A stretch of 64,000 nt of DNA from Pseudomonas fluorescens Q2-87. GTDB lineage: Bacteria > Pseudomonadota > Gammaproteobacteria > Pseudomonadales > Pseudomonadaceae. This document shows, piece after piece, positions 17,718 to 26,176 of the stretch. The stretch spans positions 4,220,556 to 4,284,555 of the forward strand of contig NZ_CM001558.1 of assembly GCF_000281895.1 (NCBI RefSeq). The letters run 5' to 3'. The stretch's first letter is position 1. Each line of letters starts with the position of its first letter. Both the position numbers and the translations under genes were made by a program. A model generated the notes under the pieces. The model did not search any database. It was not told the origin of the DNA and worked only from the letters and a program-made list of their open reading frames with translations.

Positions 17718-18473
17718 TCAAGTCGCCGGGCGAATGGCCTTGATCAATGACTGCAACGAATAGCCCAGTCGTGGCGCCAACGCCTCGGCCCTGGCGACCA
17801 GCCCTTGCAGATCAAGCATCTGATCCAGATCCGCCGGCACGATCAGGATCACGTTGCCCTCCTTCACCGGCAGTTCCCAATAGTGCCGGTGGTACAAGCC
17901 ACGCAGCAACGCGGCCCCCAACGGTTTGCCATCATCGGTGGCCCATTGGTTGATCACCAGCCAGCCGCCTGGATTTAGGCGTTTCTGACAGTTTTCCAGG
18001 AAGCCCCAGGCCAGGTGCCCGACGCCCGGGCCGACATCGGTATATAGGTCAACGAAGATCAAATCCGCGGATTCGGCGGTTTCGAGCAGTTCCAGCGCAT
18101 CGCCGACGCGGATATACAGCCTCGGGTCGTCATCCAGCCCCAGGTATTCAATGGCCAGGCGCGGCACGTCTGGACGCAGCTCGATGGCTTCGACATCTTC
18201 CAGCGGCAGGAACTTCAGGCAGGCCTGAGTCAGCGTCCCCGCGCCCAAGCCAAGGAACAAGGCACTCTCAGGCTGTTCATGACACAACGCACCGATGAGC
18301 ATGGCGCGGGTGTAATCGTATTCGAGCCAGCTCGGATCCGCCGTGAACACGCAGCTTTGCTCGATGGCATCGCCGAACTCGAGAAACCGGTAATCGGCCA
18401 CTTCGAAGACTCGGATCATGCCGAACTCGTCGTGCACCTCGGCGAGCAGACGCTCGTCGCGCTCCTCTGTCAT
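17718..18473 (-). CDS. Spermidine synthase-like methyltransferase fold protein
   Basis: 251 residues from ATG 18473, supported by AGGAGACGAA. It has the Rossmann SAM/decarboxy-SAM fold of spermidine synthases: ALFLGLGAGTLTQACL, VEAIELRPDV, DPRLYIRVGDALELL and ADLIFVDLYTD. It lacks the N-terminal domain of true SpeE, and the DxxxY-type active-site region is altered, so substrate and reaction are unknown. Such proteins are usually annotated as spermidine synthase-like or fused-MFS-type. Divergent from the class II DAHP synthase. Confidence 0.75.
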   Translation of the reverse strand: MTEERDERLLAEVHDEFGMIRVFEVADYRFLEFGDAIEQSCVFTADPSWLEYDYTRAMLIGALCHEQPESALFLGLGAGTLTQACLKFLPLEDVEAIELRPDVPRLAIEYLGLDDDPRLYIRVGDALELLETAESADLIFVDLYTDVGPGVGHLAWGFLENCQKRLNPGGWLVINQWATDDGKPLGAALLRGLYHRHYWELPVKEGNVILIVPADLDQMLDLQGLVARAEALAPRLGYSLQSLIKAIRPAT

Positions 18474-18625
18474 TTCGTCTCCTGATAACTGCCGGACGGG
18501 TTGCGGCACCGCGCTGGACCCGCACGCCAACCGGGCAAAGGTGCGATTGTCCGCGAAGCGACGCAAACAGGTCACGCACTAATTGCTGATAACATGGCCC
18601 TCCGAGCGTAAATCACCTAGAGATC

Positions 18626-19975
18626 ATGATGAGCCAACCCTGGAGCCCTGACAGCTGGCGTGCCCTGCCGATCCAGCAACAACCCCGCTACCCTGATGCC
18701 GCGCACCTGCTGCAGGTGGAGCAGACCCTGGCCAGTTATCCGCCGTTGGTGTTCGCCGGTGAGGCCCGGGAGTTGCGCCGTCAGTTCGCCGAGGTAACCC
18801 AGGGCCGGGCCTTCCTGCTTCAGGGCGGCGATTGTGCCGAAAGCTTTGCCGAGTTCTCGGCGGCGAAGATTCGCGACACCTTCAAGGTCTTGCTGCAAAT
18901 GGCGATCGTCATGACCTTTGCCGCCGGCTGCCCGGTGGTCAAGGTCGGGCGCATGGCCGGACAGTTCGCCAAGCCGCGCTCGGCCAACGACGAAACCATC
19001 GACGGTGTGACATTGCCGGCCTACCGGGGCGACATCGTCAACGGTATCGGTTTCGACGAAAAAAGCCGCGTACCGGACCCTGAGCGGTTGTTGCAGTCCT
19101 ACCACCAGTCCACCGCCACGCTGAACCTGTTGCGCGCTTTCGCCCAAGGCGGGTTCGCCGATCTGCACCAGGTGCACAAGTGGAACCTGGATTTCATCGC
19201 CAATTCAGCCCTGGCGGAAAAATACAGCCACCTGGCCGACCGCATCGATGAAACCCTGGCCTTCATGCGTGCCTGCGGCATGGACAGCTCGCCGCAATTG
19301 CGCGAAACCAGTTTTTTTACCGCCCACGAAGCGCTGCTGCTCAATTACGAAGAAGCCTTTGTGCGCCGTGACAGCCTGACCAACGATTATTACGACTGCT
19401 CGGCCCACATGCTGTGGATTGGCGACCGCACCCGTCAACTGGACGGCGCCCATGTCGAATTCCTGCGCGGGGTGAACAACCCGATCGGGGTCAAGGTCGG
19501 CCCGAGCATGGACCCTGACGACCTGATCCGCCTGATCGATGTGCTCAACCCGGACAACGACCCGGGCCGACTGAACCTCATCGCGCGGATGGGCGCCAAC
19601 AAGGTCGGCGACCATCTGCCGCCGCTGTTGCGGGCCGTGCAGCGTGAAGGCCGGCAGGTGCTGTGGAGCTCCGACCCGATGCACGGCAATACGATCAAGG
19701 CCAGCAGCGGCTACAAGACCCGGGACTTCGCGCAGATCCTTGGCGAAGTGAAGCAGTTCTTCCAGGTCCACGAAGCCGAAGGCACCTATGCCGGCGGGAT
19801 TCACATCGAAATGACAGGGCAGAACGTCACCGAGTGCATCGGCGGTGCCCGGCCGATCACCGAGGACGGGCTGTCGGACCGCTACCACACCCACTGCGAC
19901 CCGCGGATGAATGCCGATCAGTCGCTGGAGTTGGCGTTCCTGATTGCCGAGACGTTGAAGCAGGTTCGACGGTAA
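18626..19975 (+). CDS. Class II 3-deoxy-7-phosphoheptulonate (DAHP) synthase
   Basis: 449 residues. Plant-type class II DAHP synthase signatures are present: the N-terminal [26 protein letters not shown], the [13 protein letters not shown] block, GVKVGPSM, and the C-terminal [15 protein letters not shown]. It condenses PEP and erythrose-4-phosphate in the first step of the shikimate pathway. Start 18626 is followed by a second ATG at 18629, and either could be used. A class I isoenzyme is encoded at 32144, so this organism has at least two differently regulated entry enzymes. No phenazine genes lie nearby. Confidence 0.92.
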   Translation: MMSQPWSPDSWRALPIQQQPRYPDAAHLLQVEQTLASYPPLVFAGEARELRRQFAEVTQGRAFLLQGGDCAESFAEFSAAKIRDTFKVLLQMAIVMTFAAGCPVVKVGRMAGQFAKPRSANDETIDGVTLPAYRGDIVNGIGFDEKSRVPDPERLLQSYHQSTATLNLLRAFAQGGFADLHQVHKWNLDFIANSALAEKYSHLADRIDETLAFMRACGMDSSPQLRETSFFTAHEALLLNYEEAFVRRDSLTNDYYDCSAHMLWIGDRTRQLDGAHVEFLRGVNNPIGVKVGPSMDPDDLIRLIDVLNPDNDPGRLNLIARMGANKVGDHLPPLLRAVQREGRQVLWSSDPMHGNTIKASSGYKTRDFAQILGEVKQFFQVHEAEGTYAGGIHIEMTGQNVTECIGGARPITEDGLSDRYHTHCDPRMNADQSLELAFLIAETLKQVRR

Positions 19976-20007
19976 ATCGTTCAGTTTGCAGCGACTGAAC
20001 CACCGCC

Positions 20008-20100
20008 TTCGCGAGCAAGCCCGCTCCCACAGTTGATCGGCGATGAATATGATTTGTGTGTTCGACCCGGTCTACTGTGGGAGCGGGCTTGCTCGCGAAG
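20008..20100. repeat. Inverted REP pair, GCGAGCAAGCCCGCTCCCAC family
   Basis: Two head-to-head copies (20008-20032 and 20075-20100) lie between the convergent DAHP synthase and ycaQ genes. It is the cleanest pair in the window. Confidence 0.88.
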
Positions 20101-20108
20101 AGGCCCGC

Positions 20109-21338
20109 TCAGTCACCACCGATCTGGGCCAACGCCAACGCCAACCGAACCCCACCCACCCGCTGGCAATTGAGCTGAACCCGCTCCAGCCCCAGCCAAT
20201 CGGCCATGCGCCGCAGATTGATCGCCAAGGCCTGCACCCCCTCCTCGTCCAGCCCCGGCTCTTCCTCGTGCACCGCATGCACCGCCAACCGACCCAAGGC
20301 CCGCTCCGCCCGCAGGTCCACCCGTGCCGCGATGCGTTCATTGTGCAGGAACGGCAACACGTAATAGCCGTAAACCCGCTTGTGAGCGGGGGTGTAGATC
20401 TCCAGCCGATAGCGGAAATCAAACAGCCGCTCGGTGCGGCTGCGCTCCCAGACCAGCGAGTCGAAGGGTGACAACAAGGCACTGGCCGCCACTTTGCGGG
20501 GGATTTTCGCAGCGGGTCGACACCAGGCGGGTTGCTTCCAGCCCTGCACCTCGCAGCGCAGCAGTTCACCGGCCTCCTCCAACTCGGCCAGCCGCCCACG
20601 GCTGTCGGCAGGATCCAGGCGAAAGTAATCGCGCAAATCTTTCTCGGTGCCCACGCCCAGGGCCTCAGCGGCGTGCAGCAACAAGGCGCGCTGAGCCTGG
20701 GCTTCGTCCGGCTGCGATTGTTGCAGGACCGAGGCCGGAAACACCCGCTCCGGCAAATCGTAAAGCCGCTCGAACCCGCGTCGTCCCGCCACCGTGACCT
20801 CGCCTGCGGCAAACAGCCATTCCAACGCATGTTTTTCAGCGCTCCAGTCCCACCAGGGCCCGGCCTTTTCTCGACGCGTGGAAAGGCTGCCCGCACCGAT
20901 GGCGCCCTGCTCCCGGACCGAATCCAGCACGCGGCGAATGATGTCCTGGCGTTCACGACCGAAACGCGCCAATTGTTGGTAGATACCTTCGCCACGGGAC
21001 GCACGGGCCATGCGCCAGCGCATCAGCGGGTACATCGACATCGGCAGCAGCGACGCTTCATGGCCCCAATATTCGAACAGCGTGCGGCGGCGTCCCCGGC
21101 TCCAGGCCGCTTGATCGAGCAAATCGGGGTTGTATTGACCTAGACGAGAGAACAGCGGGAGATAGTGCGAGCGCACCAATGCATTGACGGAATCGATCTG
21201 CAGGACGCCGAGGCGTTCGATCAGGCGATTGAGACGAGAGGGTTGGATCGAAGCCGACGCTGACCGCCCATCGAATCCTTGGGCGGACAACGCCAGACGC
21301 CGGGCCTGTTTGAGGGTAAAGGACAGAGTCGCGGGCAT
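20109..21338 (-). CDS. ycaQ: YcaQ/AlkX-type DNA interstrand-crosslink glycosylase (HTH_42 family)
   Basis: 409 residues from ATG 21338, preceded by AAGGAGATCTCC. It has the winged-helix HTH_42 family layout, with the QIDSVN and RSHYLPLFSRLG blocks near the N-terminus, LFEYWGHEASLLP, and the C-terminal LLSPFDSLVWERSRTERLFDFRYRLE block. E. coli YcaQ unhooks interstrand crosslinks caused by nitrogen mustards. The QID motif corresponds to the catalytic QxD-type residues of this family. Cytoplasmic DNA repair, monocistronic. Confidence 0.85.
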   Translation of the reverse strand: MPATLSFTLKQARRLALSAQGFDGRSASASIQPSRLNRLIERLGVLQIDSVNALVRSHYLPLFSRLGQYNPDLLDQAAWSRGRRRTLFEYWGHEASLLPMSMYPLMRWRMARASRGEGIYQQLARFGRERQDIIRRVLDSVREQGAIGAGSLSTRREKAGPWWDWSAEKHALEWLFAAGEVTVAGRRGFERLYDLPERVFPASVLQQSQPDEAQAQRALLLHAAEALGVGTEKDLRDYFRLDPADSRGRLAELEEAGELLRCEVQGWKQPAWCRPAAKIPRKVAASALLSPFDSLVWERSRTERLFDFRYRLEIYTPAHKRVYGYYVLPFLHNERIAARVDLRAERALGRLAVHAVHEEEPGLDEEGVQALAINLRRMADWLGLERVQLNCQRVGGVRLALALAQIGGD

Positions 21339-21402
21339 GGAGATCTCCTTGTCTGCTCGCAACCTACCTCACCGATAAGGGGTTTGTGTAGGGAAGGATG
21401 GC

Positions 21403-21621
21403 TCATTTGTGCATTGGGTCATCCCAAAATGGCCGAACCACTTCCTGTTCCACGTCGGCACGACTGACGCCGATGTCCTTGAGCGCCTCGTCGCTCATAC
21501 CGGCAAGTAATTCGCGTTCATGGTGCAATTCGTACCAGCGACTAAACTTGTGCAACAGGGCGCTGACCGAGAAGCCGTGGGAGAGTTTTTCTATCAGTAG
21601 ATAACCTTTCTGACCTTTCAT
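21403..21621 (-). CDS. DUF1127 small basic protein
   Basis: 72 residues from ATG 21621, preceded by GGAGGAC. The C-terminal half, RELLAGMSDEALKDIGVSRADVEQE, is the DUF1127 (YjiS-like) signature. These small proteins are linked to phosphate, carbon and RNA metabolism in other bacteria and are often under LysR or sRNA control. It is divergent from a LysR gene across about 70 bases, so the LysR protein is its probable regulator (inference). Confidence 0.85.
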   Translation of the reverse strand: MKGQKGYLLIEKLSHGFSVSALLHKFSRWYELHHERELLAGMSDEALKDIGVSRADVEQEVVRPFWDDPMHK

Positions 21622-21691
21622 CGTGATGTCCTCCGTTGGGGATGGCTCAAGTCTCGCGCTAACGCTAAGATCAATCCAACGAATGTTTCTT

Positions 21692-22573
21692 ATGCAATAC
21701 ATCTCGGAGATTGATCAATTGTCGAGTTACCCGAGCATCGATACCGAAGTGCTGCGCACCTTTGTCGCCATCGCGGACCAGGGCGGCTTCACCCGTGCCG
21801 GTGAATTGGTCAATCGCACGCAATCGGCCGTCAGCATGCAGATGAAGCGGCTGGAAGAAGATGTATTGCAGCGGCGCTTGTTCGAGCGTGACGGACGCCA
21901 AGTCAAGCTCACCGCCGAAGGCCAGGTGTTGCTGGGTTACGCCCGACGGATCCTCAAGCTGCACAGCGAGGTGTTCAACACCCTGCGCGAGCCGCACATG
22001 GTTGGCACGGTGCGCATCGGTACGCCGGACGACTATGTGATGCGGTTCCTGCCGGGGATCCTGCAGCGCTTCGCCCAGTTCTATCCGTTGATCGAAATCG
22101 AAGTGCACTGCGAATCGTCCAAGCAGTTATTACTGCGCCAGGACCTGGACCTGTCCATTGTCACCCGCAAACCGGGGGACGAAATCGGCCAGTTGCTGCG
22201 CAAGGAACGTTTTGTCTGGGCCGAAGCGGCCTGCTTCAACGTTCATGAACAAACGCCGCTACCGCTGGCGATGTTCAACAGTGACTGTTTCTGTCGGCAA
22301 TGGGCCTGCAACGCGCTGGATGCCATGGGCCGCGATTATCGAGTGGCCTACAACAGTTCGAGCCTGTCGGCACTCATGGCGGTAGTGGGCGCGGGCCTGG
22401 CGATCACCGCGCAACTTGAAAGCCTGCTGACCCCGGACATGCGTGTACTGGGCGAGGCCGAGGACCTGCCGGAACTGCCCGAGGCCAGCATCATGCTGAT
22501 CCGCAACTTGCACAATCCGTCGCCGATCACCGAGTGCCTGGCCGAGCACATCGTCGAAGGCTTCAAACTTTAA
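21692..22573 (+). CDS. LysR-family transcriptional regulator
   Basis: 293 residues. The N-terminal winged HTH is SIDTEVLRTFVAIADQGGFT followed by QSAVSMQMKRLEE; the effector domain begins near VGTVRIGTPDDYVMRFLPG. ATG 21692 was chosen on the usual LysR N-terminus; ATG 21683 is equally near and neither has a clear ribosome site. It is divergently transcribed from the DUF1127 gene, the normal LysR-target layout. The 3' end overlaps the TauE gene by 11 bases, convergently. Ligand unknown. Confidence 0.88.
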   Translation: MQYISEIDQLSSYPSIDTEVLRTFVAIADQGGFTRAGELVNRTQSAVSMQMKRLEEDVLQRRLFERDGRQVKLTAEGQVLLGYARRILKLHSEVFNTLREPHMVGTVRIGTPDDYVMRFLPGILQRFAQFYPLIEIEVHCESSKQLLLRQDLDLSIVTRKPGDEIGQLLRKERFVWAEAACFNVHEQTPLPLAMFNSDCFCRQWACNALDAMGRDYRVAYNSSSLSALMAVVGAGLAITAQLESLLTPDMRVLGEAEDLPELPEASIMLIRNLHNPSPITECLAEHIVEGFKL

Positions 22574-23312
22574 GGGCGAGCAGCACCGCGCAGAGCACCA
22601 GGAACCCGCAGAACAGCCCGCGCAACAGACGCTCCGGCAAGGCGTGGGCGACCTTCACTCCCCAACTGATACTCAGCAGACCACCAACGGCCAGCGGCAG
22701 GCCGATGCTCCAGTCCACCTCATGGTGATAAGCGTAAGTGGCAAGGGTCACGCCGGTACTGGGCAAGGCCAGCGCCAGGGACAACCCTTGGGCAACCACC
22801 TGGGTGGTGCCGAACAGGCTGGTCAGGATTGGCGTCGCGACGACAGCTCCGCCGACACCGAACAGGCCCCCCATGGTGCCCGAGGCTGCCCCCAGCACAC
22901 CGAGCCACGGCCAGCCATGACGCATCTCTGCCGAAGCCGGCGCGGTGGCGGCGAACATTCGGATGAAATTATAGGCAGTCAGGGCGATCAGGAACGCCAC
23001 GAAACCGATGCGCATGTTTTGCGCATCAATGCCTACGGCCCAGATCGAGCCCAGCCAGGCAAAGCAAAACCCCATCGACGCGAGCGGCAGCACATGGCGC
23101 AACTCGATGCGATTGCGCTGGTGATATCGCCACAGCGCGAGCATCACGTTGGGGACCACCATCACCAGGGCCGTGCCTTGGGCCTGTTGCTGGTCAAGGC
23201 CGAACCAGACGCCCAGCACCGGAATGGCAATCAGCCCGCCACCAATCCCGAACAATCCCCCCAAGGTGCCCAAAGCGGCACCGAACAATATAAAAATCGC
23301 AAACTCGAACAC
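22563..23312 (-). CDS. TauE/SafE (TSUP) family membrane exporter
   Basis: 249 residues, seven or eight hydrophobic helices, with the duplicated glycine-rich signature LGGLFGIGGGLIAIPVL (about 18-34) and MGGLFGVGGAVVATPIL in the second half. The TSUP family moves sulfite, sulfoacetate or other organosulfur anions across the inner membrane. The substrate cannot be read from the sequence. Transcribed alone; its promoter must lie in the 146-base gap shared with ohrR. Confidence 0.85.
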   Translation of the reverse strand: MFEFAIFILFGAALGTLGGLFGIGGGLIAIPVLGVWFGLDQQQAQGTALVMVVPNVMLALWRYHQRNRIELRHVLPLASMGFCFAWLGSIWAVGIDAQNMRIGFVAFLIALTAYNFIRMFAATAPASAEMRHGWPWLGVLGAASGTMGGLFGVGGAVVATPILTSLFGTTQVVAQGLSLALALPSTGVTLATYAYHHEVDWSIGLPLAVGGLLSISWGVKVAHALPERLLRGLFCGFLVLCAVLLALKV

Positions 23313-23399
23313 AGACCACTCCCCCTTTATCAGGGTGCTTATCCTACGCAGTCAGCACCGGCGGGGAAACGGAGCATCGGGTCAGATCGTGCGAATTAT

Positions 23400-23426
23400 C
23401 TAGCGCATTAAACATTCGTCCGCTAG
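23400..23426. promoter_or_regulatory. Inverted repeat at the ohrR promoter (candidate OhrR operator)
   Basis: CTAGCG (23400-23405) and CGCTAG (23421-23426) enclose a -10-like TAAACAT. The block TAGCGC...AAACATTCG is repeated, with small changes, in front of the ohr-remnant/hydrolase transcript at 24219-24234. Sharing suggests that one regulator, presumably OhrR, controls both. Confidence 0.5.
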
Positions 23427-23458
23427 ATTTGTACCAATCATCGATTGAAGGTTCTGCC

Positions 23459-23920
23459 ATGAGTACCCAGCGCAACACCCCCGAAGCTTGCGAAGCCCTG
23501 TTGCTCGACAACCAGGTCTGTTTTGCCTTGCACTCAACATCATTGCTGATGACCAAGGTCTACAAACCGCTGCTCCAGGCCCTGGGCCTGACATATCCGC
23601 AATACCTGGCGATGATGGTGTTGTGGGAAAAGGACGGCTTGACGGTTGGAGAAATCAGCACGCGCCTGCTCACCGACCCCGGCTCGCTGACGCCGTTACT
23701 CAAGCGCCTGGAGGCCGAAGGCCTGTTGAGCCGCACCCGCAGCCGTGAAGACGAGCGCGTGGTGATTGTCGAATTGACCGAACAAGGCCGCGCCCTGCAA
23801 GAAAAGGCCCTGGACATTCCTCAATGCATCCTCGCCGCCAGCGGCCAGACCCTGGAGCAGTTGAAGAAGCTGCAACTTGACCTGCAAGCGCTGCGTGGGC
23901 ATTTGCAGGACAGCCTCTGA
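23459..23920 (+). CDS. ohrR: Organic hydroperoxide-sensing repressor OhrR (MarR family)
   Basis: 153 residues from ATG 23459. Single winged-helix MarR domain. The reactive cysteine is Cys21 in NQVCFALHS, and Cys123 (IPQCIL) sits where the resolving cysteine of two-Cys OhrR proteins lies, so oxidation likely forms an intersubunit disulfide. The Tyr pair (KVYKPL and TYPQYL) that hydrogen-bonds the sensing thiol is present. OhrR normally represses ohr next door, but here ohr is only a fragment and the intact neighbour is a secreted hydrolase. Paralogue of ospR at 9641. Confidence 0.92.
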   Translation: MSTQRNTPEACEALLLDNQVCFALHSTSLLMTKVYKPLLQALGLTYPQYLAMMVLWEKDGLTVGEISTRLLTDPGSLTPLLKRLEAEGLLSRTRSREDERVVIVELTEQGRALQEKALDIPQCILAASGQTLEQLKKLQLDLQALRGHLQDSL

Positions 23921-23995
23921 CTGGCCCGTGTTCTAGCGCACTTGTTCGCGAACACAGCGGTACATCCAATATCCCCGCCAACTGCCCCTCCGTTA

Positions 23996-24084
23996 TCGCG
24001 AGCAAGCTCGCTCCCGCAGGGTTGCTGGATGACGCGACCCTGCAAATACCCGTCAGCCAATGTAGGAGCGAGCTTGCTCGCGAT
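23996..24084. repeat. Inverted REP pair (GCGAGCAAGCTCGCTCC variant)
   Basis: Copies at 23996-24019 and 24061-24084 are a sequence variant of the window's main REP family, AGCTCG replacing AGCCCG. It occupies the centre of the 379-base gap after ohrR; the remainder of that gap holds the operator repeats listed next. Confidence 0.82.
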
Positions 24085-24203
24085 AGCGGCTGCCCTTGCC
24101 TGCCTATCCTCGGTACAAACTTCGTTAGCATCATGAAACCCCTCTAGCCAGGGGCCTACACGCCTCTTCAGCTTATATATCAGCAATTTCTCGAAAATTT
24201 AGC

Positions 24204-24268
24204 TTGCGCGCAAAACATTAGCGCTATACATTCGCCTCACACCTACTTAGCGCGCAAACATTTAGCGC
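24204..24268. promoter_or_regulatory. Paired operator-like repeats and promoter upstream of the ohr remnant and hydrolase
   Basis: Two near-identical 19-mers, GCGCGCAAAACATTAGCGC (24206-24224) and GCGCGCAAACATTTAGCGC (24250-24268), are in direct orientation 44 bases apart. The first overlaps the perfect palindrome TTGCGCGCAA (24204-24213). A -10-like TATACA (24225-24230) lies between them. The layout fits a repressor that covers a promoter from both sides, probably OhrR. Confidence 0.6.
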
Positions 24269-24299
24269 GAAACACCCACCCTGAAGCGAGGCTCTCATC

Positions 24300-24407
24300 A
24301 TGCAAACTCTCAACACCGCAATCTCAACCTCCACCGGCGACCGTGATGGTCGTGCCATCTCCAGCGACAACATCCTCGACGTCAAGCTGACCACCCCAAC
24401 TGTTTGA
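24300..24407 (+). pseudogene. ohr: N-terminal remnant of ohr (organic hydroperoxide resistance protein), 35 codons
   Basis: Translation reads MQTLNTAISTSTGDRDGRAI then SSDNILDVKLTTPTV and stop. This matches the N-terminus of Ohr proteins (MQT...TAxATxTGGRDGRAxSSDGxLDVKLSTP) as I know the family, up to the TP where Ohr continues with RELGG. The rest of Ohr (about 105 residues with both active-site cysteines) is absent. An AGCGAGG ribosome site, ATG and stop are intact, so it may still be translated as a short leader peptide. It lies 35 bases upstream of the hydrolase start. Origin by deletion or replacement within ohr is inferred. Confidence 0.8.
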
Positions 24408-24442
24408 CCAACCCGCACCTGACCCCGAACAAGGAGATATAC

Positions 24443-25456
24443 ATGAACACGCTCAGCAAAGCTTTGACCGGTACTCTTCTCGCCCTCAGCGTCGGCAGCG
24501 CTTTCGCCGACGACCTCGTGGAGCACAACACCCAGGCGTTTCTCGATGCCCTGAATGCCGGCACCGGCAAGCCTCTGGAACAGCTGTCGCCCAAGGATGC
24601 CCGCGCCGTACTGGTCGGGGCCCAGGCCGGGGTAAAACTGTCCTTGCCCAAGGCGGATGTCAGCGAGAAAACCATCCAGGTCGATGGCCAGCCGATCAAC
24701 TTGACCATCGTGCGTCCGGCCGGGGTCAAGGGCGAATTGCCCGTGTTCATGTTCTTCCACGGCGGTGGCTGGGTGTTGGGGGACTTCCCGACCCACGAAC
24801 GGCTGGTTCGGGATCTGGTGGCAGGCTCGGGGGCTGTCGCGGTATTCGTCAACTACACGCCTTCACCCGAGGCGCACTACCCGGTGGCGATCAACCAGGC
24901 TTACGCCGCAACGAAGTGGGTCGCCGAACATGGCAAACAGATCAACGTCGACGGCAAGCGCCTGGCCGTTGCGGGCAACAGCGTCGGCGGCAACATGGCG
25001 GCGGTCGTGGCACTGATGGCCAAGGACAAAGGTACGCCGGCGATCCGCTTCCAGGCGCTGTTGTGGCCGGTGACTGATGCGAGCTTCGAGACCGCGTCCT
25101 ACAACCAGTTCGCCGAAGGGCACTTCCTCAGCAAGAACATGATGAAGTGGTTCTGGGACAACTACACCACCGACGCCGGACAGCGCAACGAGATCTATGC
25201 GTCTCCGCTGCGGGCCACCACTGCGCAGCTCAAGGGCCTGCCGCCCGCGCTGGTACAGACCGCCGAGGCCGATGTGCTGCGTGATGAAGGCGAAGCCTAC
25301 GCCCGCAAACTCGACGCAGCCGGTGTGCCTGTCACAGCCGTGCGCTACAACGGCATGATCCATGACTATGGTCTGCTCAATGTGGTGAGCCAGGTGCCAG
25401 CGGTGCGTTCGGCCATGTTGCAGGCGTCCGAAGAGCTCAAGCAACATTTGAAATGA
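24443..25456 (+). CDS. Secreted alpha/beta hydrolase of the HSL (hormone-sensitive lipase) family
   Basis: 337 residues with a Sec signal peptide (MNTLSKALTGTLLALSVGSA, likely cleaved after FA at 22). It has the HSL oxyanion motif HGGGW at 106-110, the nucleophile Ser180 in GNSVGGN, an Asp in the DVLRDEGEAYA block and a His in IHDYGLLN. It is probably a periplasmic esterase of small esters. AAGGAG precedes the ATG at ideal spacing. It follows the ohr remnant in the transcript expected to be under OhrR control, which suggests a role in organic-peroxide or lipid-ester detoxification (inference). Substrate unknown. Confidence 0.87.
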   Translation: MNTLSKALTGTLLALSVGSAFADDLVEHNTQAFLDALNAGTGKPLEQLSPKDARAVLVGAQAGVKLSLPKADVSEKTIQVDGQPINLTIVRPAGVKGELPVFMFFHGGGWVLGDFPTHERLVRDLVAGSGAVAVFVNYTPSPEAHYPVAINQAYAATKWVAEHGKQINVDGKRLAVAGNSVGGNMAAVVALMAKDKGTPAIRFQALLWPVTDASFETASYNQFAEGHFLSKNMMKWFWDNYTTDAGQRNEIYASPLRATTAQLKGLPPALVQTAEADVLRDEGEAYARKLDAAGVPVTAVRYNGMIHDYGLLNVVSQVPAVRSAMLQASEELKQHLK

Positions 25457-25509
25457 TGGTGTCAGGCACAGCCTTTGCGGTGAGAAAGCTGCTGGGCAAG
25501 CCCTGAAAT

Positions 25510-25541
25510 AAAAAAGCCCGACTCAAAGGTCGGGCTTTTTT
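25510..25541. terminator. Bidirectional intrinsic terminator, hydrolase / efp
   Basis: GCCCGAC (25516-25522) pairs with GTCGGGC (25529-25535) around TCAAAG, with A- and T-runs on either side. Confidence 0.9.
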
Positions 25542-25558
25542 CATACACAAGACTTCGC

Positions 25559-26128
25559 TTATTTAGCGCGGCCTTTGTAGGAGCCGCCTTCGCGGGTATC
25601 GATCTCGATCATGTCGCCGATTTCGATGAAGTCAGCTACCGACAGCTCGGTACCGTTCTTCAGTTTGGCAGGCTTCATCACCTTGCCGGAAGTGTCGCCG
25701 CGAGCCGAACCTTCGGTGTAGTCAACCTGACGCACGATGGTGGTCGGCAGTTCTACGGAAACCAGGCGCTCCTCGAAGAACACCGCTTCGCAGACGTCGG
25801 TCATGCCTTCTTCGATGAACGGCAGAACGGCCTCGATGTCTTCGGCGTTCAGCTCGTACATGGTGTAGTCAGTGGTGTCCATGAACGTGTAGGTGTCGCC
25901 GCTGATGAAGGACAGGGTCACTTCCTTGCGGTCGAGGATCACGTCATCCAGTTTGTCGTCGGCGCTGTAGACGATCTCGGTCTTGTAACCGGTCAGCAGG
26001 TTCTTCAGCTTGGTCTTCATGATCGCGCTGTTACGACCCGACTTGGTGAACTCAGCTTTCTGAACCAGCCAAGGATCGTTTTCGAGACGGATCACGGTCC
26101 CGGGTTTCAGTTCTTTACCAGTTTTCAT
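25559..26128 (-). CDS. efp: Translation elongation factor P
   Basis: 189 residues, three beta-barrel domains of normal length. The tip loop is [11 protein letters not shown], placing Arg32 where E. coli EF-P has Lys34; this is the substrate for arginine rhamnosylation by EarP, whose gene is adjacent. EF-P relieves ribosome stalling at polyproline stretches. Divergent-free layout: earP lies upstream on the same strand, with a 48-base gap before efp. The start is the universal [10 protein letters not shown]. Confidence 0.97.
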   Translation of the reverse strand: MKTGKELKPGTVIRLENDPWLVQKAEFTKSGRNSAIMKTKLKNLLTGYKTEIVYSADDKLDDVILDRKEVTLSFISGDTYTFMDTTDYTMYELNAEDIEAVLPFIEEGMTDVCEAVFFEERLVSVELPTTIVRQVDYTEGSARGDTSGKVMKPAKLKNGTELSVADFIEIGDMIEIDTREGGSYKGRAK

Positions 26129-26176
26129 TGCGAATATCCGAATTTGGATGGGATTTACAAAAATCTAGGCCGCGTA

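Noticed and set aside
24419..24445. AAGGAGATATACATG resembling an expression-vector ribosome site, raising possible vector contamination
   Set aside because: The flanking sequence is continuous native Pseudomonas coding DNA on both sides, with no promoter, tag or cloning sites; the match is an ordinary strong ribosome site.
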